A DNA stretch of 64,000 bases from an uncultured Tateyamaria sp. (GTDB lineage Bacteria; Pseudomonadota; Alphaproteobacteria; Rhodobacterales; Rhodobacteraceae): positions 1 through 64,000 of the forward strand of contig NZ_CANNES010000009.1 in assembly GCF_947503705.1 (NCBI RefSeq), in the 5' to 3' direction. Shown here one piece after another: positions 1 to 8,422 of the stretch. The position numbers and the translations under genes are program-made. The notes beneath the pieces are model-generated. The model saw nothing but the letters and a program-made list of their open reading frames with translations, had not been told where the DNA came from and made no database searches. The number at the start of each line of letters is the position of its first letter. Position 1 is the first letter of the stretch.

Positions 1-51
1 CAGATGCCCCAAGGTCTTCCTCTCTGCCATCGCTCTCGCCGCCATCGTCAT

Positions 52-546
52 CTATTGGCTATGAGTCCTGACCCTAGGATCAACCGACAGAAAACTGCGA
101 GCAAGTTTTGCTGCAGAGAATGGGTCAATAGCGCCGTCGGCGTCCAATGCTGTCGGCCAATTCGAAAAATCAAAGTCCTCCGCGGCTAGTGCAATTAGTG
201 AGGCGCCAGGTATTGTTGGAGTTAGTTCGACGCTTGGTAGGTCCCGGTACTCACCGGCCGCCATTGTGCCATGCGGAATCCCAAGTTCATCGTTTAGACC
301 TACAACGTACCCTTCCTCCATCCACAGAAGCCGTAGCTGCGCAGAAATTGGGAGATGCACACTTACCGTAAGTCCAGCCTCCTCGGGAATAATAATCTTT
401 TCAATCGAAAGGCGTGTTCGAATCCCTGCATGTGGGTCTAGCTTCGCGAGACCCATTGACTTTGTGTTTTCAACTGAAACCAGTTTAGGTATTGTGGTAT
501 GTCCTGATAAGATGGACAGTAACCCACCCTCAATCGCAGATTTCAT
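52..546 (-). CDS. Hypothetical protein, 164 aa
   Basis: I do not recognise this protein. It has no clear signal peptide or membrane segment and reads as a soluble, mixed alpha/beta protein. An AAAGGTC-like ribosome binding site sits about 10 bases before the ATG. It lies 30 bases downstream of the 85-residue gene at 577-834 on the same strand, so the two are probably one transcript. They could also be two parts of one disrupted gene, because the upstream product ends abruptly. The neighbouring recombinase remnant at 1266 suggests an accessory region. Confidence 0.5.
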   Translation of the reverse strand: MKSAIEGGLLSILSGHTTIPKLVSVENTKSMGLAKLDPHAGIRTRLSIEKIIIPEEAGLTVSVHLPISAQLRLLWMEEGYVVGLNDELGIPHGTMAAGEYRDLPSVELTPTIPGASLIALAAEDFDFSNWPTALDADGAIDPFSAAKLARSFLSVDPRVRTHSQ

Positions 547-576
547 ATCATGAAGGACCTTTTGAGGTGTTTGGTT

Positions 577-834
577 TCATATGCTTGGTCCGAACCCTAG
601 TTCGTCTAAACCAAGACAATACAGAAGGTCCCGCTTAGATGCCGGGCTAGCAGCCTTCAAGCGATGGTGTAGATTACCGCGATCGATTGGGCCCTTGTTG
701 AGAGATTTTCGCCCTTCGTTAAACAACCAAAGGAGCTCACCCTGCGACTCTGTTTTGACATTCGTCTTTATTGCGTCGACAAAAAAATTTATTCGTGTGA
801 AATAAGCCAATACTGGAGCAATCCTATCGTACAT
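577..834 (-). CDS. Hypothetical protein, 85 aa
   Basis: Short unrecognised protein beginning MYDRIAPVLAYF. The N-terminal part is hydrophobic and aromatic; the middle is basic and rich in Lys, Asn and Arg (EGRKSLNKG). It is the first gene of a probable two-gene minus-strand unit with the 164-residue gene downstream. No function can be proposed. It may be the N-terminal piece of a longer broken gene. Confidence 0.4.
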   Translation of the reverse strand: MYDRIAPVLAYFTRINFFVDAIKTNVKTESQGELLWLFNEGRKSLNKGPIDRGNLHHRLKAASPASKRDLLYCLGLDELGFGPSI

Positions 835-1265
835 TTTTTCCTCTATTTGTCGCTACACGGCTTCTATAATGAATACACTGAGCAGCGGTGCTTCGGAAGA
901 CATCACACGTTGTAGTTTGTTGTTGAATCCGCGACGCGGTCGCATCTATCAATACTTGAGCTCGTGTCGCGCTAGAAAACGGTAGAGTTACCTTAGTATG
1001 CGGTGCCATGTAACGGAGTCTGTGCGGGAGCCTCACATCGGTGAGCGCTTGGAAGTCTAAGTTGACCATGACAAGATCTAGGCGCAGGCTGCATGATCCG
1101 GGTGATTGCGGCACGTTTTCCTTGTATCGAACGGTTTACGCGGAAAGTAGCGAGTTCCACCCTTAGTCGATATTGGGTCCCATTATCGTTACCGCTGAAG
1201 CGGGCAATTTCGGCGCTCTGACCCGCCTGTGTTGAACTGGCTGAACTCAAGCAAAGGAGTTCAGC
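835..1265. other. Intergenic region, no recognisable gene
   Basis: About 430 bases between the divergent hypothetical gene (minus strand) and the recombinase remnant (plus strand). Open frames cross it, but none shows protein-like composition or a credible ribosome binding site. It presumably holds both promoters. I see no repeat or RNA gene in it. Confidence 0.4.
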
Positions 1266-2149
1266 ATGCCCGATCTCGATCACACCGCTTTCGTCAATTC
1301 TCGCCGCGACGAGCGCAGCCTCGGCCACCATATGCTTTGCGCCTACTCTCAGGATCTGCGCACTTTCGCGCGCTTCACCAAGGCGCACCAGCTCACCGAC
1401 CCGCTGTCGAAAGACGACATCCTCGCCTACCACCGGCATCTGCGCGACGAATTGGGCGCCAGGCCCGCGACTATCGAGCGGCGGCTGGTGACCCTCAAGT
1501 CGTACTATGCTTGGCGCGAGGATCGAAACAGCGCCCTGCCCTCCCCGTTTGCCGATGTCCATATCTCGGTGAGGATTCCGCGCCGCCTGCCGCGTCCCAT
1601 CGATCGAGACATCCTCAGAGCGGTTCTTCAAACCGGTGAACACGCAATCGCTGCACAATCGGCGCGAGGCGCAGACAACGCGGCGCCTACCTCGCAAGAT
1701 GCTGTTACGCTCTTTATCATCAAACTGCTGATCGTGACCGGGCTTCGGATCAGTGAGTTGACCAAAGTAAAGGTCCGCGACGTGTCGCAGGACGGCGGCC
1801 AGGTCCTCGTGCGAGGTAAAGGCAGCAAAGAACGGATCGTCTTTGTGCCGAACCGGAAGCTGCAGGAAGAGTTTAGACGCTACTGTCAGAAGCGTTCTGA
1901 AGACGGCTCCTTTGCGGCGCCGTTATTCCTCAACACGGTGGGACGTCGGCTCCGAGCGGCCACCTTCCGTAAGCGGCTGAGAGCACTTTCAAAACGCCTT
2001 GGCATCGACCCCCACCTGACCCCGCACCGGTTCAGGCACTCCTCGGGCATGCGAACCTCAAAACCACGGAAATCTATGTGCGGGTTTCAAACCATGCACT
2101 CCGACGAGCCTTGGAGCGAGTCGATGTGCTGAGCGAACTGCGGCAGTGA
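1266..2149 (+). pseudogene. Tyrosine recombinase (XerC/D-like integrase), broken by an out-of-frame deletion
   Basis: The first 258 codons encode a typical XerC/D-like recombinase: an N-terminal SAM-like core-binding domain (residues 15-100), the catalytic Arg in TGLRISEL (R161), the beta-hairpin Lys region GKGSKER, and HRFRH (H254, R257). Immediately after HRFRH the frame is wrong. The expected continuation LLGHANLKTTEIYVRV, carrying the last catalytic His and the Tyr nucleophile, is present from 2039 in another frame and ends at 2149. The stretch normally between these motifs (about 18-20 residues) is missing, so an internal deletion that is not a multiple of three removed it. As read, the product ends at 2132 with a nonsense tail and no catalytic Tyr. 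The start is supported by AAGGAG seven bases upstream of the ATG. Confidence 0.85.
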
Positions 2150-2573
2150 TGGCCCGAAGTTGTCGTTCATCTAGGCATCCTACGCTGCTTTGTAGCGTCC
2201 TCATAGCAGACATCCTGCAACCGACTTTCCGCCTGATGTATTACTAGCCTGCCTCGCGCTTGAAATGTTTTCTCGACCGTCAGAACCGCGTAGCGCAATG
2301 CACCTTGCGGTGTCTGTCTGACGCGCGACACGGCTGTGGACAGGACCTGCGCAGCCGCGAATGCACTTCGATTAAACGTGCGCCGACGCCATGTTGCGAA
2401 AGCGCTTGCAGACGTGGCGGGCGCACCGGATGTGGAACGCTTCAGCCTCGAAAGACCGCAGGGATCTGGCGACGTCGCAGTGACCAAGACCGGCGATGCG
2501 GGCCTTGTCCCGCAGGCCTCTTCCGGCAGGCTGATCATGATATTTCTTTCGGCATCCATGGTGCCGCGCTTGG
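2150..2573. other. Region without a supported gene
   Basis: About 420 bases between the recombinase remnant and the methyltransferase. Several frames are open on both strands, but each is rich in Arg, Cys and Pro in the way of non-coding GC-rich frames, and none resembles a family I know. It may hold decayed mobile-element sequence. I see no tRNA, terminal repeat or terminator here. Confidence 0.35.
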
Positions 2574-3389
2574 TCAGGCCACCGGCTTTCGTCCAATTCC
2601 GATCCATGCGGTTGCGCCCAACTTGGTCGGGAATGGCCCGGCATAAGAGTCGATGAAGCATACCGCGTCGTCACACAGCTTTTCCCATGCCGCCGCAGGC
2701 AAACGCGATCTCATGACCGCAATCGGCGCGCTTCCTTCAGTAAGACCGTGCCAAAGCCGGTCTGCTGACGCGAATTCAAAGCTGCGCTCAACTCGATGGA
2801 CGACAACGTTCTCGAAACCCGCCGTCCGCATTTCCGCCGAAAGAACGTTGGGGTTCTCCAACGAGCTGATGTCGTACTTTGGGGGTCGTCGCGACGGATC
2901 CAAACGCGTTATCGATTGCGCCATCACGTCGAACAAAGGACAAAGCGAAAGTTGCGCCCAGCTCGAGACACAGGCGGTCCCGCCGTCGCGCAACGTGCGA
3001 AACATCTCCGAATAGCCCTTTTCGCGATCAGGGAAGAACATCAGCCCAAACAGCGAGAACGCCGCATCGAATTGGTTGTCCTCGAACGGCAGGTCCTGGC
3101 CGTCCCCTTGGTGGATGGACACGCCGTCTAGGTTTCCGAGGGCCACGTTTCTTTCCAAAATCCGCAGCATGCGTGCCGAGAAATCTATCGCGCTGACACC
3201 CGCGCCGCGTTCAACAGGCAAAGTTGTGAACGTCCCGGGGCCACAAGCGATGTCGGCAACGTTTTGATCCGGTCGAATGTCGACCAAATCTAACGTGGCT
3301 GCCGCAAACTCCGAAAAAACAGGCTTGGCAGAAGCTTCATAGCCATCCGCCACGCGATCCCAAGGGTCGGCGTTACTCAAGTCGTTCAT
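2574..3389 (-). CDS. Class I SAM-dependent methyltransferase, 271 aa
   Basis: A UbiE/Methyltransf_11-type Rossmann methyltransferase. Motif I is VADIACGPGTFT (about residues 43-54), the acidic end of beta 2 is AIDFS, motif II is QGDGQDLPFEDNQFD, and post-II is the FRTLRDGGTACVSSW region. The C-terminal third probably forms the substrate pocket; the substrate cannot be told from sequence. It is soluble and cytoplasmic. It stands alone, with no close neighbour on the same strand. It is not closely related to the second methyltransferase at 4687. Confidence 0.85.
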   Translation of the reverse strand: MNDLSNADPWDRVADGYEASAKPVFSEFAAATLDLVDIRPDQNVADIACGPGTFTTLPVERGAGVSAIDFSARMLRILERNVALGNLDGVSIHQGDGQDLPFEDNQFDAAFSLFGLMFFPDREKGYSEMFRTLRDGGTACVSSWAQLSLCPLFDVMAQSITRLDPSRRPPKYDISSLENPNVLSAEMRTAGFENVVVHRVERSFEFASADRLWHGLTEGSAPIAVMRSRLPAAAWEKLCDDAVCFIDSYAGPFPTKLGATAWIGIGRKPVA

Positions 3390-3690
3390 GTCCAGTTGGC
3401 TCCGTTACGGTCTTCATGGTCCCAGGTTTGCGGCGTGACCCGCTTTCGGAACTGGTCATGCCCATTCACCCATACAGGTACCATCGCTTAAACCTAAACA
3501 GCAGCCATACACCGACAGATGAGCCTTGGGTCCTGCCTGGTCATTGGGGCGTACGTTTCACACCCCCTCCGATCCGCGTGTGCTGACCGAAGGCGACCAA
3601 ACCTCCGCCGTTCAAGCCATGCCGCTCAACTTTTGCTTAATCAACGACACCAAGCCTGCCCCTCTCACCCACCATATTTTTGACCGCTTC
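3390..3690. other. Intergenic region, nothing recognised
   Basis: About 300 bases between the start of the methyltransferase and the 3' end of the LysR gene, both on the minus strand. A 64-codon open frame on the plus strand (3526-3720) overlaps the LysR gene and has no protein-like features. The promoter of the methyltransferase should be here. Confidence 0.35.
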
Positions 3691-4599
3691 TTACGGTTGC
3701 CGTCGGCCCAACCGCTCTGAAAGCCCGCGAGCCACGGTATCAAAAACGACGCGGATCCGTCGGCTTGTCTGCAATTCACGGTGCGTCACTAGCCAAACCG
3801 GAAACTCAAGCGAGGGAAAATCGGCGAAGACCCTTTCGACCGTTGGCTCCGCCTCGCCGATGACCTCCGGCTGCATGGAGACACCGTATCCGGCCTTGAC
3901 CAATTCCCAAGCGACAACGCCATTGGCGCTGGACATGACGAAGCTCTCAGGTCGCACCGGGATGCCCATGTTGTGGAGCGGTGCCATCAGACGTTCCGGA
4001 TCTGCGTTGCCGACGAAATCGCAGTCGGCAATATCGCGCATACTCTCCGGGCGGCCTGCCCGATCAAGGTAGTCCGAGGTGGCATAAAGGTTGGCACGAA
4101 AATCGCCGAGATGCCGTGCGATCAGATCCGGCTGTTCGGGCCAGACATGACGGATCGCAATGTCTGCGTCACGTTCGGTCAGGTTCTCAAGTTCGCTCGA
4201 CGCGAGTATGCGAACCCGGACGCCAGGTGCGGTGTCGCGCAGCGGCCACAGCACGCTGGGCAGCACCGAAGCGGACAACAGATCGGTTCCCGTGACGGTC
4301 ACCTCCCCAGTGACATCTTGCGAGTTTACGTCGGCCACCATGGAAATCAGCGTGGCCGCTTCGCCCATTGCGCGAACATGGTCGAGGAGATTGCGACCCG
4401 CCTCGGTCAGTGTCAGTCCCCGAACGCTTCGCTCGACAAGCGTCACCCCAAGCGCCTCTTCCAACGCGCCGATCTGCCGGCCGATGGTCGGTTGAGTCGT
4501 TCTCAAAGCCCGGGCAGCACCACTGAACGAACCCTTCTCGGCCGTCGCGAGAAACGCGCGCACCTGGTTCCAATCAAAGGAGATCGCCTGCCAGTTCAT
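3691..4599 (-). CDS. LysR-family transcriptional regulator, 302 aa
   Basis: Standard LysR-type length and layout. There is an N-terminal winged helix (residues about 9-68, with TAEKGSFSGAARAL and TQPTIGRQIGALE as the helix-turn-helix) and a C-terminal periplasmic-binding-like effector domain from about residue 95. It is divergent from the methyltransferase at 4687 with an 87-base gap. An inverted repeat straddles its start codon, suggesting autoregulation. A near copy of that site lies upstream of the DUF6326/AhpD-like genes at 7842, so those genes may be in its regulon. The inducer is unknown. Confidence 0.92.
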   Translation of the reverse strand: MNWQAISFDWNQVRAFLATAEKGSFSGAARALRTTQPTIGRQIGALEEALGVTLVERSVRGLTLTEAGRNLLDHVRAMGEAATLISMVADVNSQDVTGEVTVTGTDLLSASVLPSVLWPLRDTAPGVRVRILASSELENLTERDADIAIRHVWPEQPDLIARHLGDFRANLYATSDYLDRAGRPESMRDIADCDFVGNADPERLMAPLHNMGIPVRPESFVMSSANGVVAWELVKAGYGVSMQPEVIGEAEPTVERVFADFPSLEFPVWLVTHRELQTSRRIRVVFDTVARGLSERLGRRQP

Positions 4600-4623
4600 A
4601 CATCTGCGTATAGCAAATGTATG
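4591..4623. promoter_or_regulatory. Probable LysR operator, divergent promoter
   Basis: CATACAT at 4597-4603 and ATGTATG at 4617-4623 form a perfect 7-base inverted repeat around the LysR start codon. Inside the same stretch CATAC-N6-GTATA matches the perfect CATAC-N6-GTATG palindrome at 7850-7865. From CCAGTTCATACA onward, about 21 of 25 bases agree between the two places. The repetition at a second promoter makes this more than a chance palindrome. Confidence 0.5.
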
Positions 4624-4686
4624 AAATTGGGCAATCTACCATTTTTCGCCGCACAGCTAAACGGTCTCCAGCATTGGAGACCCGCC

Positions 4687-5328
4687 ATGAACACCACCAC
4701 GTTGTCAAACCCTTCCGCAGCATTCTGGGATAAGACCGCCGCGAAGTATGCCGGTAAACCGGTCGCCGATCCCGCGGCGTATGATGCCAAGATCGACCGA
4801 ATCCGTGCGCTTCTACGAGCGGAGGATCGGATGCTCGAGATCGGGTGCGGAACAGGAAGCACCGCACTCAGGCTGGCCCCGGATGTCGCAGAGATCACCG
4901 CGACGGACATTTCAAGCCGAATGATTGAAATCGCAGAAGACAAACGCGTGTCCGCAGAGGCTTCCAATCTGAGTTTCGTCCTGGCTGATGCAAACGCAAG
5001 ACTGCCTGGGGCACCATTCGACGTCATTGCGGCATTTAGCCTGCTTCACCTCGTGGCCGATATGCCCTCCGTTCTAGCGTCCGTTCACGATCAGCTGAAA
5101 CCTGGCGGGGTGTTCCTGTCAAAGACCGTATGCCTTGGCGACGCTAGCGCACCACTGCGCTTCGTCGTTCGTGCCCTGGGCATGATTGGTGTTGCGCCGC
5201 CCGTGACAATCCTGAGCAGAGCCGAACTGAGCCGCGCGCTGGTCCGCGCAGGCTTTGATCTCGTCGAATGCCGATATTTCGGCAAGGGACGGCTGAACCC
5301 GTTCATCATCGCGCAACGCCCGAGCTGA
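4687..5328 (+). CDS. Class I SAM-dependent methyltransferase, 213 aa
   Basis: A small Rossmann methyltransferase. Motif I is MLEIGCGTGSTAL (about residues 48-60), the beta-2 acidic end is ITATDIS, and motif post-I is FVLADANARLPG. The C-terminal part ends in a hydrophobic strand region. The frame stays open far upstream through the divergent LysR gene. The ATG at 4687 is chosen because TTGGAGA lies about 10 bases before it and because the family starts at this point (AAFWDKTAAKYAGKPVAD). It is divergent from the LysR regulator and is probably its direct target. The substrate is unknown. Confidence 0.88.
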   Translation: MNTTTLSNPSAAFWDKTAAKYAGKPVADPAAYDAKIDRIRALLRAEDRMLEIGCGTGSTALRLAPDVAEITATDISSRMIEIAEDKRVSAEASNLSFVLADANARLPGAPFDVIAAFSLLHLVADMPSVLASVHDQLKPGGVFLSKTVCLGDASAPLRFVVRALGMIGVAPPVTILSRAELSRALVRAGFDLVECRYFGKGRLNPFIIAQRPS

Positions 5329-5397
5329 CCTCATGCGGCGGCAACCGTTGCGATCCCCCTGCGGCGACAAGCGCCAAAAAATACCGGAGCCGAAGAA

Positions 5398-6096
5398 TTG
5401 CGTAGCTTCACCCGATCCGAATGGACGTTTCTGGCGATTGTGGTCGTCTATTCCTTCATTCCGGCAGTCCTTGCACTTGTCCGGATACCCGAGCTTTTGG
5501 GCGGGCCGACGATCGTGCCGCCCAACCCGCGCGCGGTCATTGATCCGGTCCCGATCATCCTCCACATTCTGGCAAGCTCGTTCTTCTGCCTCGCGGGGGC
5601 GGTGCAGTTTTTGCCGAGCCTTCGCCGCGATCACCCCGCCGTTCACAGAGGACTTGGCCGTCTCTTGGCGGCAGCCGGCTGTATCAGCGCGTTGACAGGG
5701 CTCTGGATGACGACCTCTTACGTCTTTCCTGATGCCCTTCAGGGCCCGCTGCTTTATGGCGCGCGCGTCCTTCTGAGCCTTGCAATGTGCGCCTTGATTG
5801 TCTGGGCAGTGTTCGCGATCCGGGTTCGGAACGTCGCGGCGCACCGGGCGGCAATGCTGCGGTCCTACGCCATTGGCCAGGGTGCATCGACACAGACAGT
5901 ATTCTTCTTAGCAGCCATGGCCATTTTCGGTGCCGAGCCGCTGGGACTTTCGCGCGACGTCCTGATGGTCGCCGCATGGGTGCTAAATCTTGCGGTCGCA
6001 GAGGCATTCATCCGCCGTGCTGCGCCTCGACGCGTGTCACATGCTGCTGGACCGCAAGGGCACGGTCAGTTTCGTCACACGAAAGCTGAGAAATGA
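5398..6096 (+). CDS. DUF2306-type integral membrane protein, 232 aa
   Basis: A polytopic membrane protein with about six to seven hydrophobic segments. The conserved elements VHRGLGRL and a later AHRAAMLRSYA are typical of DUF2306 proteins. The family's function is not established. The start is TTG at 5398, preceded by CGGAG about 11 bases upstream; no ATG is available that keeps the first membrane segment. The stop overlaps the next start as ATGA (6093-6096), which implies translational coupling with the VTT-like gene downstream. Confidence 0.8.
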   Translation: MRSFTRSEWTFLAIVVVYSFIPAVLALVRIPELLGGPTIVPPNPRAVIDPVPIILHILASSFFCLAGAVQFLPSLRRDHPAVHRGLGRLLAAAGCISALTGLWMTTSYVFPDALQGPLLYGARVLLSLAMCALIVWAVFAIRVRNVAAHRAAMLRSYAIGQGASTQTVFFLAAMAIFGAEPLGLSRDVLMVAAWVLNLAVAEAFIRRAAPRRVSHAAGPQGHGQFRHTKAEK

Positions 6097-6869
6097 GAAA
6101 GCTTGACCCTCACACCCCTTTGTCCGCGCTTTGGCTGTTCATCCTGTCGAACATCATCTTTCGGGACATCCACCCATTCGTGCTGACGTCGCATCCCGCC
6201 ATGCGTACCGTCTGGACCGGCAAAGCGTCGATAATGACGCGTCACTGCCGAAAGATTGGCTTGGCCCTGTTGATCGCGGCGGCACTGTGGTTCCTGCTCA
6301 GCACGATTGGGATGTCATCGGCGCTTGTCGCGCGGCTTGAGACCGGGTTGCCCGTGGCATACGTCGGCTGGGCCGTTCTGTTGGTCTATGTGATCCTTCT
6401 TGCCATACCGTTCGTGCCGAGCGCGGAAATAGGCGTCGCAGTCATGCTGGCCCTTGGGTCGTCCATGGCCATTCCGGTCTACGCAGCAACCATTCTCGGC
6501 CTCACCATTGCTTTCGAAATCGGGCGTCTTGGGCATCGATACCGGCTCGGCGACGCCGGGGGTAAGGGTCTGCAAACCTCTGATGTCCTTACCATTCTGC
6601 AGGAGCGGTTCCGCGAACGGCCTGTCCTGCGGCGTATTCTGCGATTTCGCGGGCTGGCCGTGATTGTCATGATAAATATGCCGGGCAACACAGTCCTTGG
6701 CGGCGGCGGCGGAATCGCCATGGTGTTGGGCTACAGCCGGACGCTGACGTTCAGAGGCTTTTTTGCTTGCGCCGCGGTCGCGGTCGCGCCCGTGCCTGCT
6801 TTGTTTCTCGTGGCCGATACCATCGGCTTGGAAGCGTGGATGCACGAGTGGTTGGGGCGCTTTTCATGA
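6093..6869 (+). CDS. Membrane protein: DUF6326-like N-terminus joined to a VTT-like domain, 258 aa
   Basis: Residues 1-40 (LSALWLFILSNIIFRDIH) closely match the first 40 residues of the separate DUF6326 gene at 7989 (LAALWLFILLNIIFRDLH). After that the similarity stops. The rest (from about residue 48) is a multi-pass membrane domain with the pattern IPFVPSAEIGVAVMLALGSS and MINMPGNTVLGGGGG, which resembles the DedA/VTT (SNARE-associated) group of membrane proteins. An internal ATG at 6234 would start the VTT-like part alone but lacks a good ribosome binding site. The simplest reading is a fusion or a recombination scar between a DUF6326 gene and a VTT-like gene. It is coupled to the DUF2306 gene by an ATGA overlap. 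Confidence 0.65.
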   Translation: MRKLDPHTPLSALWLFILSNIIFRDIHPFVLTSHPAMRTVWTGKASIMTRHCRKIGLALLIAAALWFLLSTIGMSSALVARLETGLPVAYVGWAVLLVYVILLAIPFVPSAEIGVAVMLALGSSMAIPVYAATILGLTIAFEIGRLGHRYRLGDAGGKGLQTSDVLTILQERFRERPVLRRILRFRGLAVIVMINMPGNTVLGGGGGIAMVLGYSRTLTFRGFFACAAVAVAPVPALFLVADTIGLEAWMHEWLGRFS

Positions 6870-6904
6870 CAGCCGCCTCGTCCTGCGGCGGGCTCCGCAA
6901 CGGA

Positions 6905-7387
6905 TCAACTCTCCTTTTCCGGCAGGTTTGGTACAATCCTCACTTCGCGTATTCCCAGTTCAGGCGCGTCTTCGGGCACTATGGCGACTTTCAATTTCTG
7001 CCCCGTTGACCGATCGACGATCGAGATCGCACTTCCATGTTCCGCAAAATGCGCATCCCCCCATGCCATAAGGGCAAGCAGCGGCAGGCCAAAGCTTTGA
7101 CCAATGTCTGTAAGCGCGTATCCGTATCTGGTTCGAGAATTGCCTTCTCGGTAAGGTATCCGCTCAAGCATTTTTGCGTCGACCAGACGCTTGAGACGGT
7201 CCGTCAAAACCGATCGCGGGATGCCAATGTCCGCACGGAAGTCGTCATACCGCATTACTCCATAGAATGCCTCGCGCATGATCAGGATTGTCCAGCGATC
7301 CGACATGATGTCGGTCGCAAGGGCTGCTCCGCATTTGTCTATGGGGACAGGAGAATTGCGACGGTATTTGATATCTGAGTTTGACAT
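6905..7387 (-). CDS. HxlR-family transcriptional regulator, 160 aa
   Basis: A winged-helix regulator of the HxlR/MarR-like type. It has the family N-terminus with a single Cys (DKCGAALATDIMSDRWTILI), the recognition helix region RADIGIPRSVLTDRLKRLVDA, and the wing IPYREGNSRTRYGYALTDIG. HxlR proteins often sense electrophiles or oxidants through that Cys. It is divergent from a small membrane protein gene at 7440 across 52 bases, so it probably controls that gene and itself. It overlaps nothing real on the other strand. Confidence 0.9.
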   Translation of the reverse strand: MSNSDIKYRRNSPVPIDKCGAALATDIMSDRWTILIMREAFYGVMRYDDFRADIGIPRSVLTDRLKRLVDAKMLERIPYREGNSRTRYGYALTDIGQSFGLPLLALMAWGDAHFAEHGSAISIVDRSTGQKLKVAIVPEDAPELGIREVRIVPNLPEKES

Positions 7388-7439
7388 TCGGTTTCAGGTC
7401 CAATATGTGCTGGCTGAGTTCATAATAAGGTTTCAACCC

Positions 7440-7829
7440 ATGTCTGCAATATCGTTAATACTTACCGTAAAGATCGTGGTCACGGTCATTCTGGTGGCGG
7501 GGCCGTTCTTGCTTTTGCCCCGGCCCCGGCTTGAGACAATGACTGGTGTCTCCGCAACATCCGGGAGCCTTTTCAGGCTCTATGGTATGGCTGCTTCCGC
7601 ATTGCTCGTGGGCTACGGCGTGGGGCTCTGGCAAAGCATGAATGGCGAGTTTCCATGGGCAGCTGTGCTGATGGGTCTCGTGTCAAACGCTGGTGCCGCC
7701 GGAATTCTTGCTTTTGCCAGAACCGCTTCGTCACGCGTTTATGCAGTTATTTTCGGAACGATCGGTCTTCTTCTCATCTGGGCCGCGCTGTCTCCGACTG
7801 GCGCCATGCACCCGTTGCTATCGGGGTAA
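7440..7829 (+). CDS. Small integral membrane protein, 129 aa
   Basis: Four hydrophobic segments (about residues 3-24, 44-62, 70-90 and 98-118) and no recognised enzymatic motif. The start is the ATG at 7440 (MSAISLIL); the frame is open further upstream but overlaps the divergent HxlR gene. The position opposite HxlR suggests it is that regulator's target. Function unknown. Confidence 0.7.
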   Translation: MSAISLILTVKIVVTVILVAGPFLLLPRPRLETMTGVSATSGSLFRLYGMAASALLVGYGVGLWQSMNGEFPWAAVLMGLVSNAGAAGILAFARTASSRVYAVIFGTIGLLLIWAALSPTGAMHPLLSG

Positions 7830-7841
7830 GAAAACGTCGCT

Positions 7842-7866
7842 CCAGTTCATACACGTGCGTATGGCC
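7842..7866 (+). promoter_or_regulatory. Copy of the LysR-promoter site upstream of the DUF6326/AhpD-like genes
   Basis: CCAGTTCATACACGTGCGTA followed by TGGCC closely repeats the stretch at the LysR start (4591 onward). It contains the perfect palindrome CATAC-ACGTGC-GTATG. It lies about 125 bases before the DUF6326 start. Finding the same 25-base sequence at two promoters in one cluster indicates a shared regulator, most simply the LysR protein at 3691-4599. Confidence 0.5.
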
Positions 7867-7988
7867 GCTGTCCGTTTTTGGTCAATAGACTGTTCGCTGG
7901 CGCCGCAACAAAACGTGCATGTGAACCCAGAACGTCTCGACCCCGAACCTACAATCAACGCCCTTTCAGGCTGAAGAAAGACCACGAA

Positions 7989-8399
7989 ATGCGTCCTGTA
8001 GAAGCTCACCTCAAACTCGCCGCCCTTTGGCTTTTCATCCTGCTCAACATCATCTTTCGCGATCTCCACCAATTCGTGATGCCCGGCTTCCTCGAAACCG
8101 TGATGACAGGTCAGTTCAACGGCATGGAGATCACGCCGGAGTTGATGCTGATCGGCGGTGTGGTGGTCTCGGTGCCAATCTCCATGGTGCCGCTGTCACT
8201 TCTGCTGGAGCGGCGTTTCGCCCGGCCCCTCACCTTCGTCGCGGCGCTCATCACGACGGTCACCATGATCCCACCCGCACCCATCGACCTCGATGACGCG
8301 TACCACCTCGCTCTTCAATTGATCGCGATGTTGGCCATCGTCGTGGTTGCATGGCGGTGGAAACCGGCAGCGACCGTCGGCAACGCGCATTACTCTTAA
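7989..8399 (+). CDS. DUF6326-family membrane protein, 136 aa
   Basis: Small membrane protein with four hydrophobic segments. It begins MRPVEAHLKLAALWLFIL, and the charged motif NIIFRDLHQF follows the first segment. The ATG at 7989 is chosen because the family starts here; the frame is open upstream without support. It is followed 23 bases later by the AhpD-like gene, so the two probably form an operon under the LysR-type site at 7842. Its first 40 residues are duplicated at the front of the 6093 gene. Biochemical role unknown. Confidence 0.75.
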   Translation: MRPVEAHLKLAALWLFILLNIIFRDLHQFVMPGFLETVMTGQFNGMEITPELMLIGGVVVSVPISMVPLSLLLERRFARPLTFVAALITTVTMIPPAPIDLDDAYHLALQLIAMLAIVVVAWRWKPAATVGNAHYS

Positions 8400-8422
8400 C
8401 CCCAACCAAAACGGACAAACCC

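Noticed and set aside
416-427. GTTCGAATCCCT, a T-loop-like sequence suggesting a tRNA or an inverted att copy
   Set aside because: No acceptor, D or anticodon arm surrounds it, it lies inside a coding frame, and T-loop consensus words recur by chance.
993-1697. 234-codon minus-strand frame
   Set aside because: It overlaps the recombinase gene, is Arg/Ser/Val-rich without family features, and has no ribosome binding site; it mirrors the real frame.
2260-2656. Overlapping plus- and minus-strand frames of 100-164 codons
   Set aside because: Compositions are those of non-coding GC-rich frames (many Cys, Arg, Pro); no transposase or other motif could be seen.
3973-4686. Long upstream extension of the methyltransferase frame
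   Set aside because: It runs antisense through the LysR gene; the ATG at 4687 has a ribosome binding site and the family N-terminus.
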